Under the pieces are notes generated by a model. That model saw only the letters and a list, made by a program, of their open reading frames with translations, was not told where the DNA came from and did not search any database. From the NCBI RefSeq assembly GCF_013106755.1, contig NZ_WHPF01000004.1, positions 1 to 64,000 of the forward strand: DNA of 64,000 nucleotides, in the 5' to 3' direction. A program made the position numbers and the translations under genes. Each line of letters opens with the position of its first letter. Within the stretch, counting starts at the first letter, position 1. This document shows positions 1-8,100 of the stretch, piece by piece. This DNA comes from Limnovirga soli. GTDB taxonomy: Bacteria; Bacteroidota; Bacteroidia; Chitinophagales; Chitinophagaceae.

Positions 1-75
1 GTAAAAAGGCATAAAAGCAAATTCTATAAAAATACAAGCCAAATTAGCCCAACATTAACCCAAAAATCAGGCGTA

Positions 76-95
76 CTTGCGTCGCACTCTTGTAC
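76..95 (+). repeat. Intergenic repeat core, class I (single)
   Basis: Exact 20-bp core CTTGCGTCGCACTCTTGTAC. A degenerate box (GCCCAAC) lies at 47-53, 22 nt upstream, matching the spacing seen in the other copies. It lies in the gene-free stretch left of the EF-Tu-like gene. Confidence 0.9.
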
Positions 96-228
96 GGCTG
101 GATTCTTAATGGACCTAAACCGCATGGAAGAGGAATGCAAAAGTTGTATGAGGAGAAAGATAAGGTATAAGAAAAGTTTATTTAGCAATCTGAGAGGAGC
201 TGAGGATTAAATTTTACCTAATTATTAA

Positions 229-828
229 CTACCGGCTAGCTTGTTGTAAATGTGTATTAATAATTTCAATTACTTCTCCATATCCAACAACTTTTTGACC
301 TTCACCGAATTCAAATCGTTGTCCTACGAATAAATATTTTTCAAATAACATTGGACTTAATATCCTTATTTCTGCAGTCACCGTTTCACCTGGAAATACT
401 TTTTCTTTGTCAACAAATAACTGTTCACCTGAACTCATTTCTTTTCGTCCGTCAAACCTAACATGAGGTCTATATCCTGATGCTGCATATCCATTCCTTC
501 CACCTTCCTCGGTTGTGAGGTACGTCAGTTTTGCAACAAAGTCTGGGTTGCCTTTTTTTACTTTGTCGATATAAACAACTTGAATTCTGTTATCAGCTTT
601 ATATGTCAAAAAATATGGTTCTTTCTCAAAATGTATTTGAAATTGATTATTTAAGAACTGTGTCCTGATATTTTCCACTTGAATTTTGTCAAACGAATAA
701 ACTTTGTCATGTAATTCTTCTATTCTGTTAAGCCACTTTTCAACAGAACTCATTATGTCTGCCGAATGAATGGTATGTCGGTAATTATTATTTGAAGTTT
801 CAGTTCTGTATGAAAATGTCTGAATCAT
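229..828 (-). CDS. EF-Tu C-terminal-domain-like protein
   Basis: A 199-residue protein of unknown role. Its C-terminal third (about residues 115-190) resembles domain 3 of elongation factor Tu: GYRPHVRF, then a PGETVTAEI strand, then FEFGEGQKVVGYGEV, which parallels the GYRPQF, PGD and EGGRTVGAGVV landmarks of EF-Tu. The GTPase domain is absent, so it is not a translation factor by itself. The first ~100 residues have no recognised domain and no signal peptide. It is the last of three minus-strand accessory genes with cassette-like spacers. A Bacteroidota-type promoter upstream (-33 at 884-887, -7 at 856-863) puts transcription start close to this ATG. The fold similarity is fairly clear; the function is unknown. 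Confidence 0.7.
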   Translation of the reverse strand: MIQTFSYRTETSNNNYRHTIHSADIMSSVEKWLNRIEELHDKVYSFDKIQVENIRTQFLNNQFQIHFEKEPYFLTYKADNRIQVVYIDKVKKGNPDFVAKLTYLTTEEGGRNGYAASGYRPHVRFDGRKEMSSGEQLFVDKEKVFPGETVTAEIRILSPMLFEKYLFVGQRFEFGEGQKVVGYGEVIEIINTHLQQASR

Positions 829-855
829 GAAGTAAGTCTAAGTTTAACTCTAACT

Positions 856-887
856 TAAAAATATACTAACTAAATAGCCTTTCCAAA
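856..887 (-). promoter_or_regulatory. Predicted promoter of the EF-Tu-like gene
   Basis: On the minus strand TTTG (884-887) is followed after 20 nt by TATTTTTA (856-863), close to the Bacteroidota pattern TTTG/TAnnTTTG. The same block is repeated upstream of the next gene. Confidence 0.55.
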
Positions 888-986
888 AATGAGTTATCAT
901 CTCTATGTTGGTAGCTAGGGTTGAAATCCCCTTGCTTACTCTACTACCGGTTAGGCGTTTTATGAGTACATCAATTAAAGGCTATC
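866..986 (-). repeat. Cassette-like inter-gene unit A
   Basis: Read on the minus strand, this spacer starts near the stop of the GNAT gene with AACGCCTAACC. It then holds a nested inverted repeat (GGTAG...CTACC outside, GGG...CCC inside) and ends in a block also present in unit B: 28 bp at 868-895 are identical to 1505-1532. A 9-bp inverted repeat (ATAGCCTTT/AAAGGCTAT) closes the unit. GCCTAAC fits the RYYYAAC half of an integron attC site, but no matching GTTRRRY end was found. Confidence 0.5.
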
Positions 987-1424
987 TCAAGATTTTAATC
1001 CCCATAACCAAGCGTCGCCAATCTCATGGTCTTGAACGATTTCAATAAATTCAAATCCATTATTCTGTAAAATTTTTGTAGAAGCGTTATGTTCTGGTGC
1101 TGTTTTGGCAGTGATTGTTATTGTTGGATCTGTTTGTCGTGAAATTGAAACGAGTTCTTTGCAACAAAATGAAGCAATTCCCTGCCCTTCAAATTCTTTA
1201 AACGTCCAATAAGCAATTTCTACTTTGCCTTCCTTAGGTTGTCCAGTGAATCCACAAGAACCAACAATCTCATTTTCTCTTACCACAAAGTATCCAACCC
1301 AAGGTAGGTTAAAGCCAATTATTTGGTAGTAATCATCGTAAGATTTCAATAACATTTGACAATTATCAGATGAGTAAATGTCATTAGATTTGTCAATATT
1401 GAGTTCAAGTATTTTGAGTTTCAT
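987..1424 (-). CDS. GNAT family N-acetyltransferase
   Basis: A 145-residue acetyltransferase of the GNAT fold, predicted to move an acetyl group from acetyl-CoA to an unidentified amine. Visible landmarks are the central strand GYFVVRENEIVGSCGF, the acetyl-CoA loop region EIAYWTFKEFEGQGIASFCCKELV (Q/R-x-x-G-x-A form) and the C-terminal NNGFEFIEI strand with preceding ASTKILQ. I chose the ATG at 1424 over the in-frame ATG at 1523. The longer start lies inside the repeated inter-gene block, upstream of the predicted promoter -7 element at 1493-1500, and adds a poorly structured leader. It is the middle gene of the three-gene cassette-like array. Confidence 0.8.
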   Translation of the reverse strand: MKLKILELNIDKSNDIYSSDNCQMLLKSYDDYYQIIGFNLPWVGYFVVRENEIVGSCGFTGQPKEGKVEIAYWTFKEFEGQGIASFCCKELVSISRQTDPTITITAKTAPEHNASTKILQNNGFEFIEIVQDHEIGDAWLWGLKS

Positions 1425-1492
1425 TTTCAAACACTTTTTTCTTTTCTTTTTGGTGAAAGAATTCAAGGCTTCAGATAAGCTTGCCGCTAACT

Positions 1493-1524
1493 CAAAAATA
1501 TACGAACTAAATAGCCTTTCCAAA
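1493..1524 (-). promoter_or_regulatory. Predicted promoter of the GNAT gene
   Basis: Minus strand TTTG (1521-1524), a 20-nt spacer, then TATTTTTG (1493-1500), an exact match to the Bacteroidota TTTG/TAnnTTTG pattern. It decides the start of the GNAT gene in favour of 1424. Confidence 0.65.
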
Positions 1525-1602
1525 AATGAGTTTTTATCCCAATGTTGGGAGCAGTGGGCGAAATCCCCTTTGCTACCCGAATGTATTAAACTTGGCGTGT
1601 TA
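1503..1602 (-). repeat. Cassette-like inter-gene unit B
   Basis: Minus strand: the stop codon TAA of the upstream gene is embedded in GCATAACACGCC. An inverted repeat follows (GGGTAGCA against TGCTCCC with one bulge, GGG/CCC inside), then the 28-bp block identical to unit A. The stems of A and B differ in sequence but keep the pairing. Confidence 0.5.
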
Positions 1603-2067
1603 TGCTTGAGCTTTTGTTGATTTCAATATTTTGTCAACTGATGTTAATGTGTCTAATGTAAAACCAAATCTATTGGTTATTACAAATTTGTCTTTAGGGT
1701 TTAAAAATATGTTAAGGGTAAATGGCGAATACAAATACCTTTTCCAACCTGAATAGTGTATTAATTCTGAGGTAATTTGCTCTATTCCATATATTTTGAT
1801 TTTCTCTCCAGACATTCTACTATTTAGTATCAGAATCATTTCTTTTTTTTGTCCGTCAATTTGAATTTCGCTTACATGGTATTGGGTTAATATGTCTCCA
1901 AGTTTACGAAGGAAAATAACAACGACTCCAATAATAAAATTATCCCTGGTAATTGAGTAAAAATAATTTAAAACAAAATATACCAAAGCTGCAAATGCAA
2001 TTGTCCATAGCCAACTTTTCAGTTCGTTAGACCAAAAATATTTCTTGTTTGTTTTAAAAAATTGCAT
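1600..2067 (-). CDS. Small membrane protein with soluble C-terminal domain, function unknown
   Basis: A 155-residue protein I do not recognise. Residues about 18-37 (LWTIAFAALVYFVLNYFYSI) and 42-53 form two hydrophobic segments. The remaining ~100 residues alternate beta-type strands (VSEIQIDGQKKEMILILNS, GEKIKIYGIEQI, LNIFLNPKDKFVITNRFGFTL), which could be a PH-like or other small beta domain facing the cytoplasm. Its stop codon lies inside inter-gene unit B. It is the first gene of the cassette-like array, with its own predicted promoter at 2095-2125. Base composition is A+T rich, as in the two neighbours. Confidence 0.6.
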   Translation of the reverse strand: MQFFKTNKKYFWSNELKSWLWTIAFAALVYFVLNYFYSITRDNFIIGVVVIFLRKLGDILTQYHVSEIQIDGQKKEMILILNSRMSGEKIKIYGIEQITSELIHYSGWKRYLYSPFTLNIFLNPKDKFVITNRFGFTLDTLTSVDKILKSTKAQA

Positions 2068-2094
2068 TGTTAGATTGTGTCAAAAAGTTGCCTG

Positions 2095-2125
2095 CAAAAA
2101 TAGACGAACTAAATCCCCATGCAAA
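2095..2125 (-). promoter_or_regulatory. Predicted promoter of the first cassette-like gene
   Basis: Minus strand TTTG (2122-2125), a 19-nt spacer, TATTTTTG (2095-2102). The spacer shares ATTTAGTTCGT with units A and B. Confidence 0.55.
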
Positions 2126-2214
2126 AAAATGCTACTATGGTTAATCAATGCTATTAAAGTGCGTTTTCTAAGTTCCTCTTATACCCGGTTAACAGCCCAT
2201 TAAATAATCCAACC

Positions 2215-2263
2215 GTACAAGTGAGTGACACAACCGGTGATGCCATGAAAAACAGCTGCTGGT
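2215..2263 (-). repeat. Diverged copy of the intergenic repeat
   Basis: Minus-strand core GTTGTGTCACTCACTTGTAC (2215-2234) differs from the class I core at four positions, all in the CTTGCGTCGCAC half. A box-like GCTGGT follows 23 nt away (2258-2263). It sits in the 364-bp gap before the FG-GAP gene; nothing else was recognised in that gap. Confidence 0.6.
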
Positions 2264-2431
2264 AACAAAAACCTTGCATTTGCCCCACTTTTAAAACTTA
2301 TTTTATGGGTTATTAATCCCTTATGCAATTGGTATCAATTAAATGCTGTAATTTTTGATTGCTTTTATTTATTCACTTATTTACTGCAGGGTACCTTATT
2401 GCTGCAGTAAATAATATTTCTAACATGCCAT

Positions 2432-3625
2432 ATGTACACATTTGCCAGCAGTTTTTATAGGCGTATTTTTCTTTTAGTTGGTATGATGGTTAACTTGCTT
2501 AGTGCCGTTCAGGCGCAGGATACCATTATACAGTCGGGCCCCGTTAAATTTACAAAGCATATCGTTAGCCGCACTTTTATTTCGGAAGGGGTGGCTGTGG
2601 GGGATGTAAATAAGGATGGTATCACCGATATACTTGCCGGTAATTACTGGTTTGCCGGCCCCGCATTTAGGCCCACCATGCTGCATACAGATACCCTTAC
2701 GCAGGTGCCCGGCTATAGCACCAGTTTTTTAAATTTTTGTATGGATGTAAATAACGATGGCTGGCCCGATTTAATACGTTTTGACGTGCCCGGAAGCACC
2801 TGCGCCTGGTACGAAAACCCAAAAAATAAAAAGCTATTATGGCCATCGCATCTTATTTTGTCCACGGCCGGCAACGAAACACCCGCTGTTGAAGACGTAA
2901 ACAAAGATGGCCGTATGGATATTATTTGTAACGATACGCTGGCTAAGCAGGTAATATGGTTACAAGCACCTACCGGTAAAAAAGATACGGTTTGGCAGCG
3001 TCATATTATTAGCAATAATAGTGGCTTGGCTACCAACCGCTATACGCACGGACTTGGCTGGGGCGATATAAATAAAGATGGCCTGGAAGATGTTTTAATT
3101 AAGCATGGTTGGTGGCAATCGCCGGCAGATGTTACCACGCCCAACTGGACATTTCACCCCGCCAATTTTGGAGAAGATTGCGCCAATATGTTTGTGATGG
3201 ATGTAGACAAAGATGGCGACCAGGATGTATTGAGTTCCTCCGCACACGATTATGGCATTTGGTGGTACGAACAACAGCAGGATGCACAGAGTAATACCAA
3301 CTGGCTAACGCATACCATCAGCACCTTATTTTCAGAATCGCATGCACTGGCTTTGCAGGATATTGATGGCGATGGACAGCCCGACCTGATTACCGGCAAA
3401 CGTTATTTTGCCCATAATGGTGGCGACCGCGGCGGCTACGATCCGGCCGTTTTGTACTGGTACCAATATATACCCGGCACCACCCCGCAATGGATACCTT
3501 ACCAGATAGACAATAACTCCGGTATTGGCAACCGGTTTATAGTAGAGGATATTGATAAGGATGGATTAATGGACATTGTGATTTCCAACAAAAAAGGGGT
3601 ATTCTTTTTTCAGCAGATAAAATAA
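2432..3625 (+). CDS. Secreted FG-GAP/VCBS repeat protein
   Basis: A 397-residue exported protein built from beta-propeller FG-GAP/VCBS-type repeats, likely a surface or extracellular binding protein. An N-terminal signal sequence (RRIFLLVGMMVNLLSAVQAQ) precedes the mature part. Seven calcium-binding-like loops are seen in order: DVNKDGITD, DVNNDGWPD, DVNKDGRMD, DINKDGLED, DVDKDGDQD, DIDGDGQPD and DIDKDGLMD, spaced roughly 40-60 residues. These DxDxDG loops are typical of FG-GAP repeats. There is no C-terminal sorting domain, so the final location (periplasm, outer face or medium) is not clear. Its substrate or partner cannot be read from the sequence. Confidence 0.85.
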   Translation: MYTFASSFYRRIFLLVGMMVNLLSAVQAQDTIIQSGPVKFTKHIVSRTFISEGVAVGDVNKDGITDILAGNYWFAGPAFRPTMLHTDTLTQVPGYSTSFLNFCMDVNNDGWPDLIRFDVPGSTCAWYENPKNKKLLWPSHLILSTAGNETPAVEDVNKDGRMDIICNDTLAKQVIWLQAPTGKKDTVWQRHIISNNSGLATNRYTHGLGWGDINKDGLEDVLIKHGWWQSPADVTTPNWTFHPANFGEDCANMFVMDVDKDGDQDVLSSSAHDYGIWWYEQQQDAQSNTNWLTHTISTLFSESHALALQDIDGDGQPDLITGKRYFAHNGGDRGGYDPAVLYWYQYIPGTTPQWIPYQIDNNSGIGNRFIVEDIDKDGLMDIVISNKKGVFFFQQIK

Positions 3626-3650
3626 ATACATGGGCAGAATAACCATTATT

Positions 3651-3721
3651 GGCCCGGCGATAGATTAATATGGCATCGCCGCTTGCGTCGCACTCTTGTG
3701 CGTTTAGATTGTTTATTGGGC
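3651..3721 (+). repeat. Intergenic repeat, class I (single, full-length)
   Basis: Box GCCCGGC at 3652-3658, 23-nt spacer, core CTTGCGTCGCACTCTTGTGC at 3682-3701. It lies between two convergent genes. The right flank (3702-3721) resembles that of the copy at 4980. Confidence 0.9.
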
Positions 3722-3814
3722 ATAAGTAACAGGTGAAAATTAGCGTCAGTATTTGACATGGTACTTTTGGTGGTTACTGCACACAAATTTCCGGATCAAC
3801 TCATTTTAGTTACC

Positions 3815-4081
3815 CTATAAAAATTTAGCCGCAATTCCTACCAGTGCAGATATGCCGCCGTTTATTTTGTTAATGGCAGCTGCTTTAGCCTGGTTGTTAT
3901 TGGTGGCATCTTTCACTTCTGCCAGAACCTTTGCCAGGTCTGCCTTGCTAATGCCCGAATCCTTTATAATGGCTTCTACCTCATCGTCATTCAAACTGGT
4001 TAAACTGGAGAATTGAATAGTAAACTTATCATCAGCCATTTTTGCAGCTGCTTTTGCAAATACATCAAATTTGTAGGCCAT
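3815..4081 (-). CDS. Small helical protein of unknown function
   Basis: An 88-residue protein without a signal peptide, not recognised as any family. It begins MAYKFDVFAKAAAKMADD, has an acidic middle with LNDDEVEAIIKDSGISKADLAKVLAEVK, and ends in a glycine- and hydrophobic-rich stretch (INGGISALVGIAAKFL) that could be a short amphipathic or membrane-associating helix. It is predicted to be almost entirely alpha-helical. It is a stand-alone gene. The coding case rests on a complete frame and biased composition rather than homology. Confidence 0.6.
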   Translation of the reverse strand: MAYKFDVFAKAAAKMADDKFTIQFSSLTSLNDDEVEAIIKDSGISKADLAKVLAEVKDATNNNQAKAAAINKINGGISALVGIAAKFL

Positions 4082-4218
4082 AATAAATCGTATTAATGAT
4101 ATACTTGCTTACACTATTAATAATTGTATTTCAGGATAACGGGTAATAGAGAAAATATAGTTTAAGTGATGGTGGTAAAGATGCATACAGTATGCGAGGC
4201 TTTAAGGAAAAGCTTTGC

Positions 4219-4776
4219 CTAATTAGCCCTAAACAATTGCAACTTAAGCCGCATATACTGTTGTAAAAGAATAGGGTATATGTTATAGGTAATATTCAGT
4301 AAAAATATACTGCAAGCCCAAACTAAACTGTTTACTGCAAAAGCATACACTGTTGTTTCAAGAAAGAATACCAAACATATCCAGTGAAATTTTTCAAATA
4401 AATAAGTAGTGTGTAAAAGTGTCGCAATGGAAGTGCGATTATGCCTTACTGCTTTATATTGCGGGAACTTCTTTTTAATGAGTTTGTTTATAATTACCCC
4501 ATTCTGAATAAGGGTCTCCATTGATGCTACACCCAGTTTTTTATAGATGCCGGGATCTTTTGCCAGTTGTAATGTATCCAAAAATCTCTTTTTGAAAATT
4601 ATTGGAATAAAGCTGCTGGGGATAAAAAAATAAAGAGGCAACAAGCTTTCCTCTGTATACCAAAACAGGCAAACTGGTGTAAAGTGTATTATTGTCCATA
4701 CCAGGTTGGGCACCATATTATACCTGGCCAGGAGTTTTTTTATTCTTTTATCCTCTTCACTACTAGTTAAAGGCAT
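4219..4776 (-). CDS. Membrane protein, possibly CrtO-like acyltransferase family
   Basis: A 185-residue integral membrane protein with about four hydrophobic segments: around residues 22-40, 45-60, 130-150 and 150-172. The order of features, a hydrophobic hairpin, YKKLGVASMETLI, a polar middle and the end NIYPILLQQYMRLKLQ, recalls the small glycosyl-4,4'-diaponeurosporenoate acyltransferase (CrtO)-like family. In that family a YKKxGx segment and a terminal YPxxLQxYxRxR segment are common. No catalytic residue could be confirmed, and no carotenoid gene lies nearby, so the substrate remains open. Confidence 0.5.
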   Translation of the reverse strand: MPLTSSEEDKRIKKLLARYNMVPNLVWTIIHFTPVCLFWYTEESLLPLYFFIPSSFIPIIFKKRFLDTLQLAKDPGIYKKLGVASMETLIQNGVIINKLIKKKFPQYKAVRHNRTSIATLLHTTYLFEKFHWICLVFFLETTVYAFAVNSLVWACSIFLLNITYNIYPILLQQYMRLKLQLFRAN

Positions 4777-4979
4777 TATTGAAAAGTGTTTGTTGATTAT
4801 GCTTGCAAGATTTTGGCTGCATTTAAAAGTAGTATTTAAAAATTATTCCTTCCCTACTGGCGCGGTTAAATTTGGGATGGCTTCACATATAATTGCCTAC
4901 GTTTTCATCATTCGCTATAATTGATAATTGTATTGGCGTAATAATTCATGCTTTAAAAAGCTGCCCAAACAATCCGAAC

Positions 4980-5029
4980 GTACAAGAGTGCGACGCAAGA
5001 GTAGCCAAATGTGTAGCCTGCAGCCGGGT
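4980..5029 (-). repeat. Intergenic repeat, class I (single)
   Basis: Minus-strand core CTTGCGTCGCACTCTTGTAC (4980-4999) with a GCCGGG box at 5023-5028. It sits in the 349-bp gap between divergent genes, upstream of the predicted promoter of the ThuA/sugar dehydrogenase gene; nothing else was recognised in the gap. Confidence 0.9.
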
Positions 5030-5085
5030 ACCAACTGGTGGTAAAGAATTGGTGAAGGGCTTAAGTGTCAATCAAACATTTTATA

Positions 5086-5093
5086 TATCTTTC
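5086..5093 (+). promoter_or_regulatory. Predicted -7 element of the ThuA/sugar dehydrogenase gene
   Basis: TATCTTTC, one base off TAnnTTTG, 33 nt before the ATG at 5126. It supports that ATG over the upstream TTG at 5108. No clear -33 partner was found. Confidence 0.35.
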
Positions 5094-5125
5094 AGCTTCA
5101 TTATTAATTGCCTAAATATATTTTC

Positions 5126-8100
5126 ATGCGAAAGATTGCCTGCTGCATTTGCCTTTTACTGGTTGTGTTTTATTTTTCTGCCTGCCATACAGGTACCAGC
5201 TCACCTAAAGTGTTGCTTTTTGTTAAAACAAAGGGCTACCACCACGAATCAATAACCGCTGGTATTGCCGCGATTGAACAACTGGGGAAGGAGAATAATT
5301 TTGGAGTAGACACCACTACCGATGCATCATTGTTTACTGATGATAACCTGAAACAATACCGGGCAGTTGTATTTTTAAGTACCACCGGCAATATTCTTAA
5401 CAGCGATGAACAGGTAGCTTTTCAACGCTATATAGAAGCAGGTGGTGGTTTTATGGGCATACATGCTGCAGCCGATGCTGAGTATAACTGGGCATGGTAT
5501 AATAAATTGGTGGGTGCTTATTTTAAAAGTCACCCCGGCAACCCCAATGTAAGAAAAGCCACTGTTGATATTACAGATGCTGCAAACCCTGCCATGAAGG
5601 GTTTACCTGCCAAATGGGAGCGTACCGATGAATGGTACAATTACAAAAATATTAATGCCGATATTACTGTATTGGCTACACTGGATGAAGATAGTTATGA
5701 GGGTGGCGAAAACGGCGCCAATCACCCGATTGCCTGGTATCATGATTATGATGGTGGCAGGGCTTTTTATACCGGCGGTGGTCATACAACAGAAAGTTAT
5801 AGCGAACCCTTGTTTTTGCAACACCTGGCTGGTGGTATAAAATATGCCATGGGGCCTGATACTGCCCAACTGGATTATACAAAAGCCTATGCTACAAAAG
5901 CACCGGAAGAAAACAGGTTTACCAAAGTGGTGCTTACCAACGACCTGAATGAGCCAATGGAAATGGCAGTTGCACCCGGCGGTACCGTATATGTAATTGA
6001 GCGTACCGGTAATTTTTTCGCCTATAATCCCACCGCTAATACTACCAAACTGGTGTACCGGTTTCCGGTATTGCTGGATACAAAAGATGTATCGGGAAAT
6101 GGATTATTAGGTGTAACGATTGACCCTGATTTTGCAGTAAATAAGTTTATTTATTTCTTCTACACACCTATCGATAAAAATTACCACCAGAATATTTCCC
6201 GGTTTACCATGATTGGCAATGATTCGCTTGACCTGGCTTCGGAGAAAGTGATTAAACAAGTGCCAATTGATGGGGAAGTAAGTGCCCATACCGGTGGCTC
6301 GCTGGCATGGGATAAAAACAAAAACCTGTTTATTTCTACCGGCGATAATACGGTTCCCTTTGAATCGGATGGGTATGCACCATTGGATGAAAGGGCCGGC
6401 AGAAAAACATTTGATGCCCAACGCTCGGCCTCAAATGCCAATGACCTTCGTGGTAAAATTTTACGCATACACCCCGAAGCTGATGGCAGCTATACTATAC
6501 CCGAAGGCAATCTGTTTGCAAAAGGCACAGCAGGCACCCGGCCCGAAGTGTTTACCATGGGTTGCAGAAACCCCTACCGTATATCTGTAAACCAGCAAAC
6601 ATCTACTGTGTACTGGGGCGAAGTTGGTCCGGATGCAGGGGAAGATTCCCGCCATGGCCCAAGAGGGTATGATGAATTTAATCAGGCCAAAAAGCCCGGC
6701 TATTATGGCTGGCCTTATTTTGTAGGCGATAATAAAGCCTATAACGATTCTGATTTTGCTACCAAAGAAGTTGGGCCACTCTTTGACCCGAATGGCGCAA
6801 CCAATACCTCGGTAAATAATACCGGTATTCAACAATTGCCACCGGCAACAAAACCCATGGTTTGGTACCCATATAACCTCTCGAAAGAATTTCCTGATCT
6901 TGGCGAAGGCGGCCGTGCTGCCATGGCGGGTCCATTTTACCATTACAATAAGAGCACTGCCAAAAAGAACAGTATTCCGGCCTATTACGATAATGCGTTG
7001 TTTGTGTTCGATTGGATGCGTAACTGGATATTTGCCCTGCGTTTTGACGATCAGGAAAACTATACCCGTATGGAAGCTTTTATGCCATTAACCGGCGATT
7101 TTAAAAGACCTATTGATATGGATATTACCCCCGAAGGTGTAATGTATGTATTGGAATATGGTACCATTTACGGAGCAGATAATGATGATGCCCGGCTGGT
7201 AAGAATTGATTATAACGATGGCAACCGTGCACCCGTTGCTAAAATTGAGGCCGATGATACCATAGGTTTGGCTCCCCTGAAAGTAAGTTTCAATAGCAAT
7301 AAAACCTACGATTACGACGAGGATGATCAGCTGAAATATGAATGGACATTTGAAGGCAATAAAGTGGGGGCTACAGAAGCTAATCCGGAATATACTTTCG
7401 CCAATAAGGGTGTATACAAAGTTACCCTTAAAGTAACCGATCCTTCGGGGCTTAGTTCAACAGACACGCTGGAAATTAAGGCGGGCAATACTTTGCCAGA
7501 GGTAACCATTAATACCAATGGCAACAGCTCTTTTTATTTTGACAAAGCTTCGCTGGATTATACAGTGGCGGTAACTGATAAGGAAGATGGTAACATCAAT
7601 GCCGGGAACATACAAGTGCAACTAGATTATGTGCCAAAAGAAGCTGGTACCTGGAAAACAGTAAATGGACAGGGGGTATGGATCAATCCGGCCCAAACCC
7701 TTATCCAATCCAGCGATTGTAAAGCTTGTCACCAAATTGATAAACGAGTGCTGGGTCCGTCATTTAAAGAAGTAGCCGAACGATATACCAGTTCCCCTGC
7801 GGTTATTTCAACACTGGCTAATAAAATCATCAGCGGTGGGGCAGGTGTTTGGGGCAATACCCATTATATGACAGCCCACCCGCAATTGAGTAAAGAGCAG
7901 GCAAGCACTATTGTAAAATATATTCTATCGCTTATCCAACAAAAATCGGTGGACAGTTTGCCTGCAACAGGATCGGTAGTGTTGCAGCCCTCGAATAGTA
8001 AACAGGCAGGCACTTATGTATTGTCTGCCACTTATACTGATATGGGTAATGGCGTTGTGCCTTTAACCGGCAAACAGCAGTTGGTATTAAGGCCACCTTT

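Noticed and set aside
109-210. A 33-codon frame (ends NLRGAED) left of the EF-Tu-like gene
   Set aside because: No promoter, no recognised family; could be a gene remnant but too short to support.
866-986. A formal integron attC site
   Set aside because: Only the left half (GCCTAAC) matches; no GTTRRRY end and no integrase in the window, so I report only a cassette-like unit.
5108-5125. A TTG start for the ThuA/sugar dehydrogenase gene
   Set aside because: The ATG at 5126 gives a normal lipoprotein signal and fits the predicted promoter distance.
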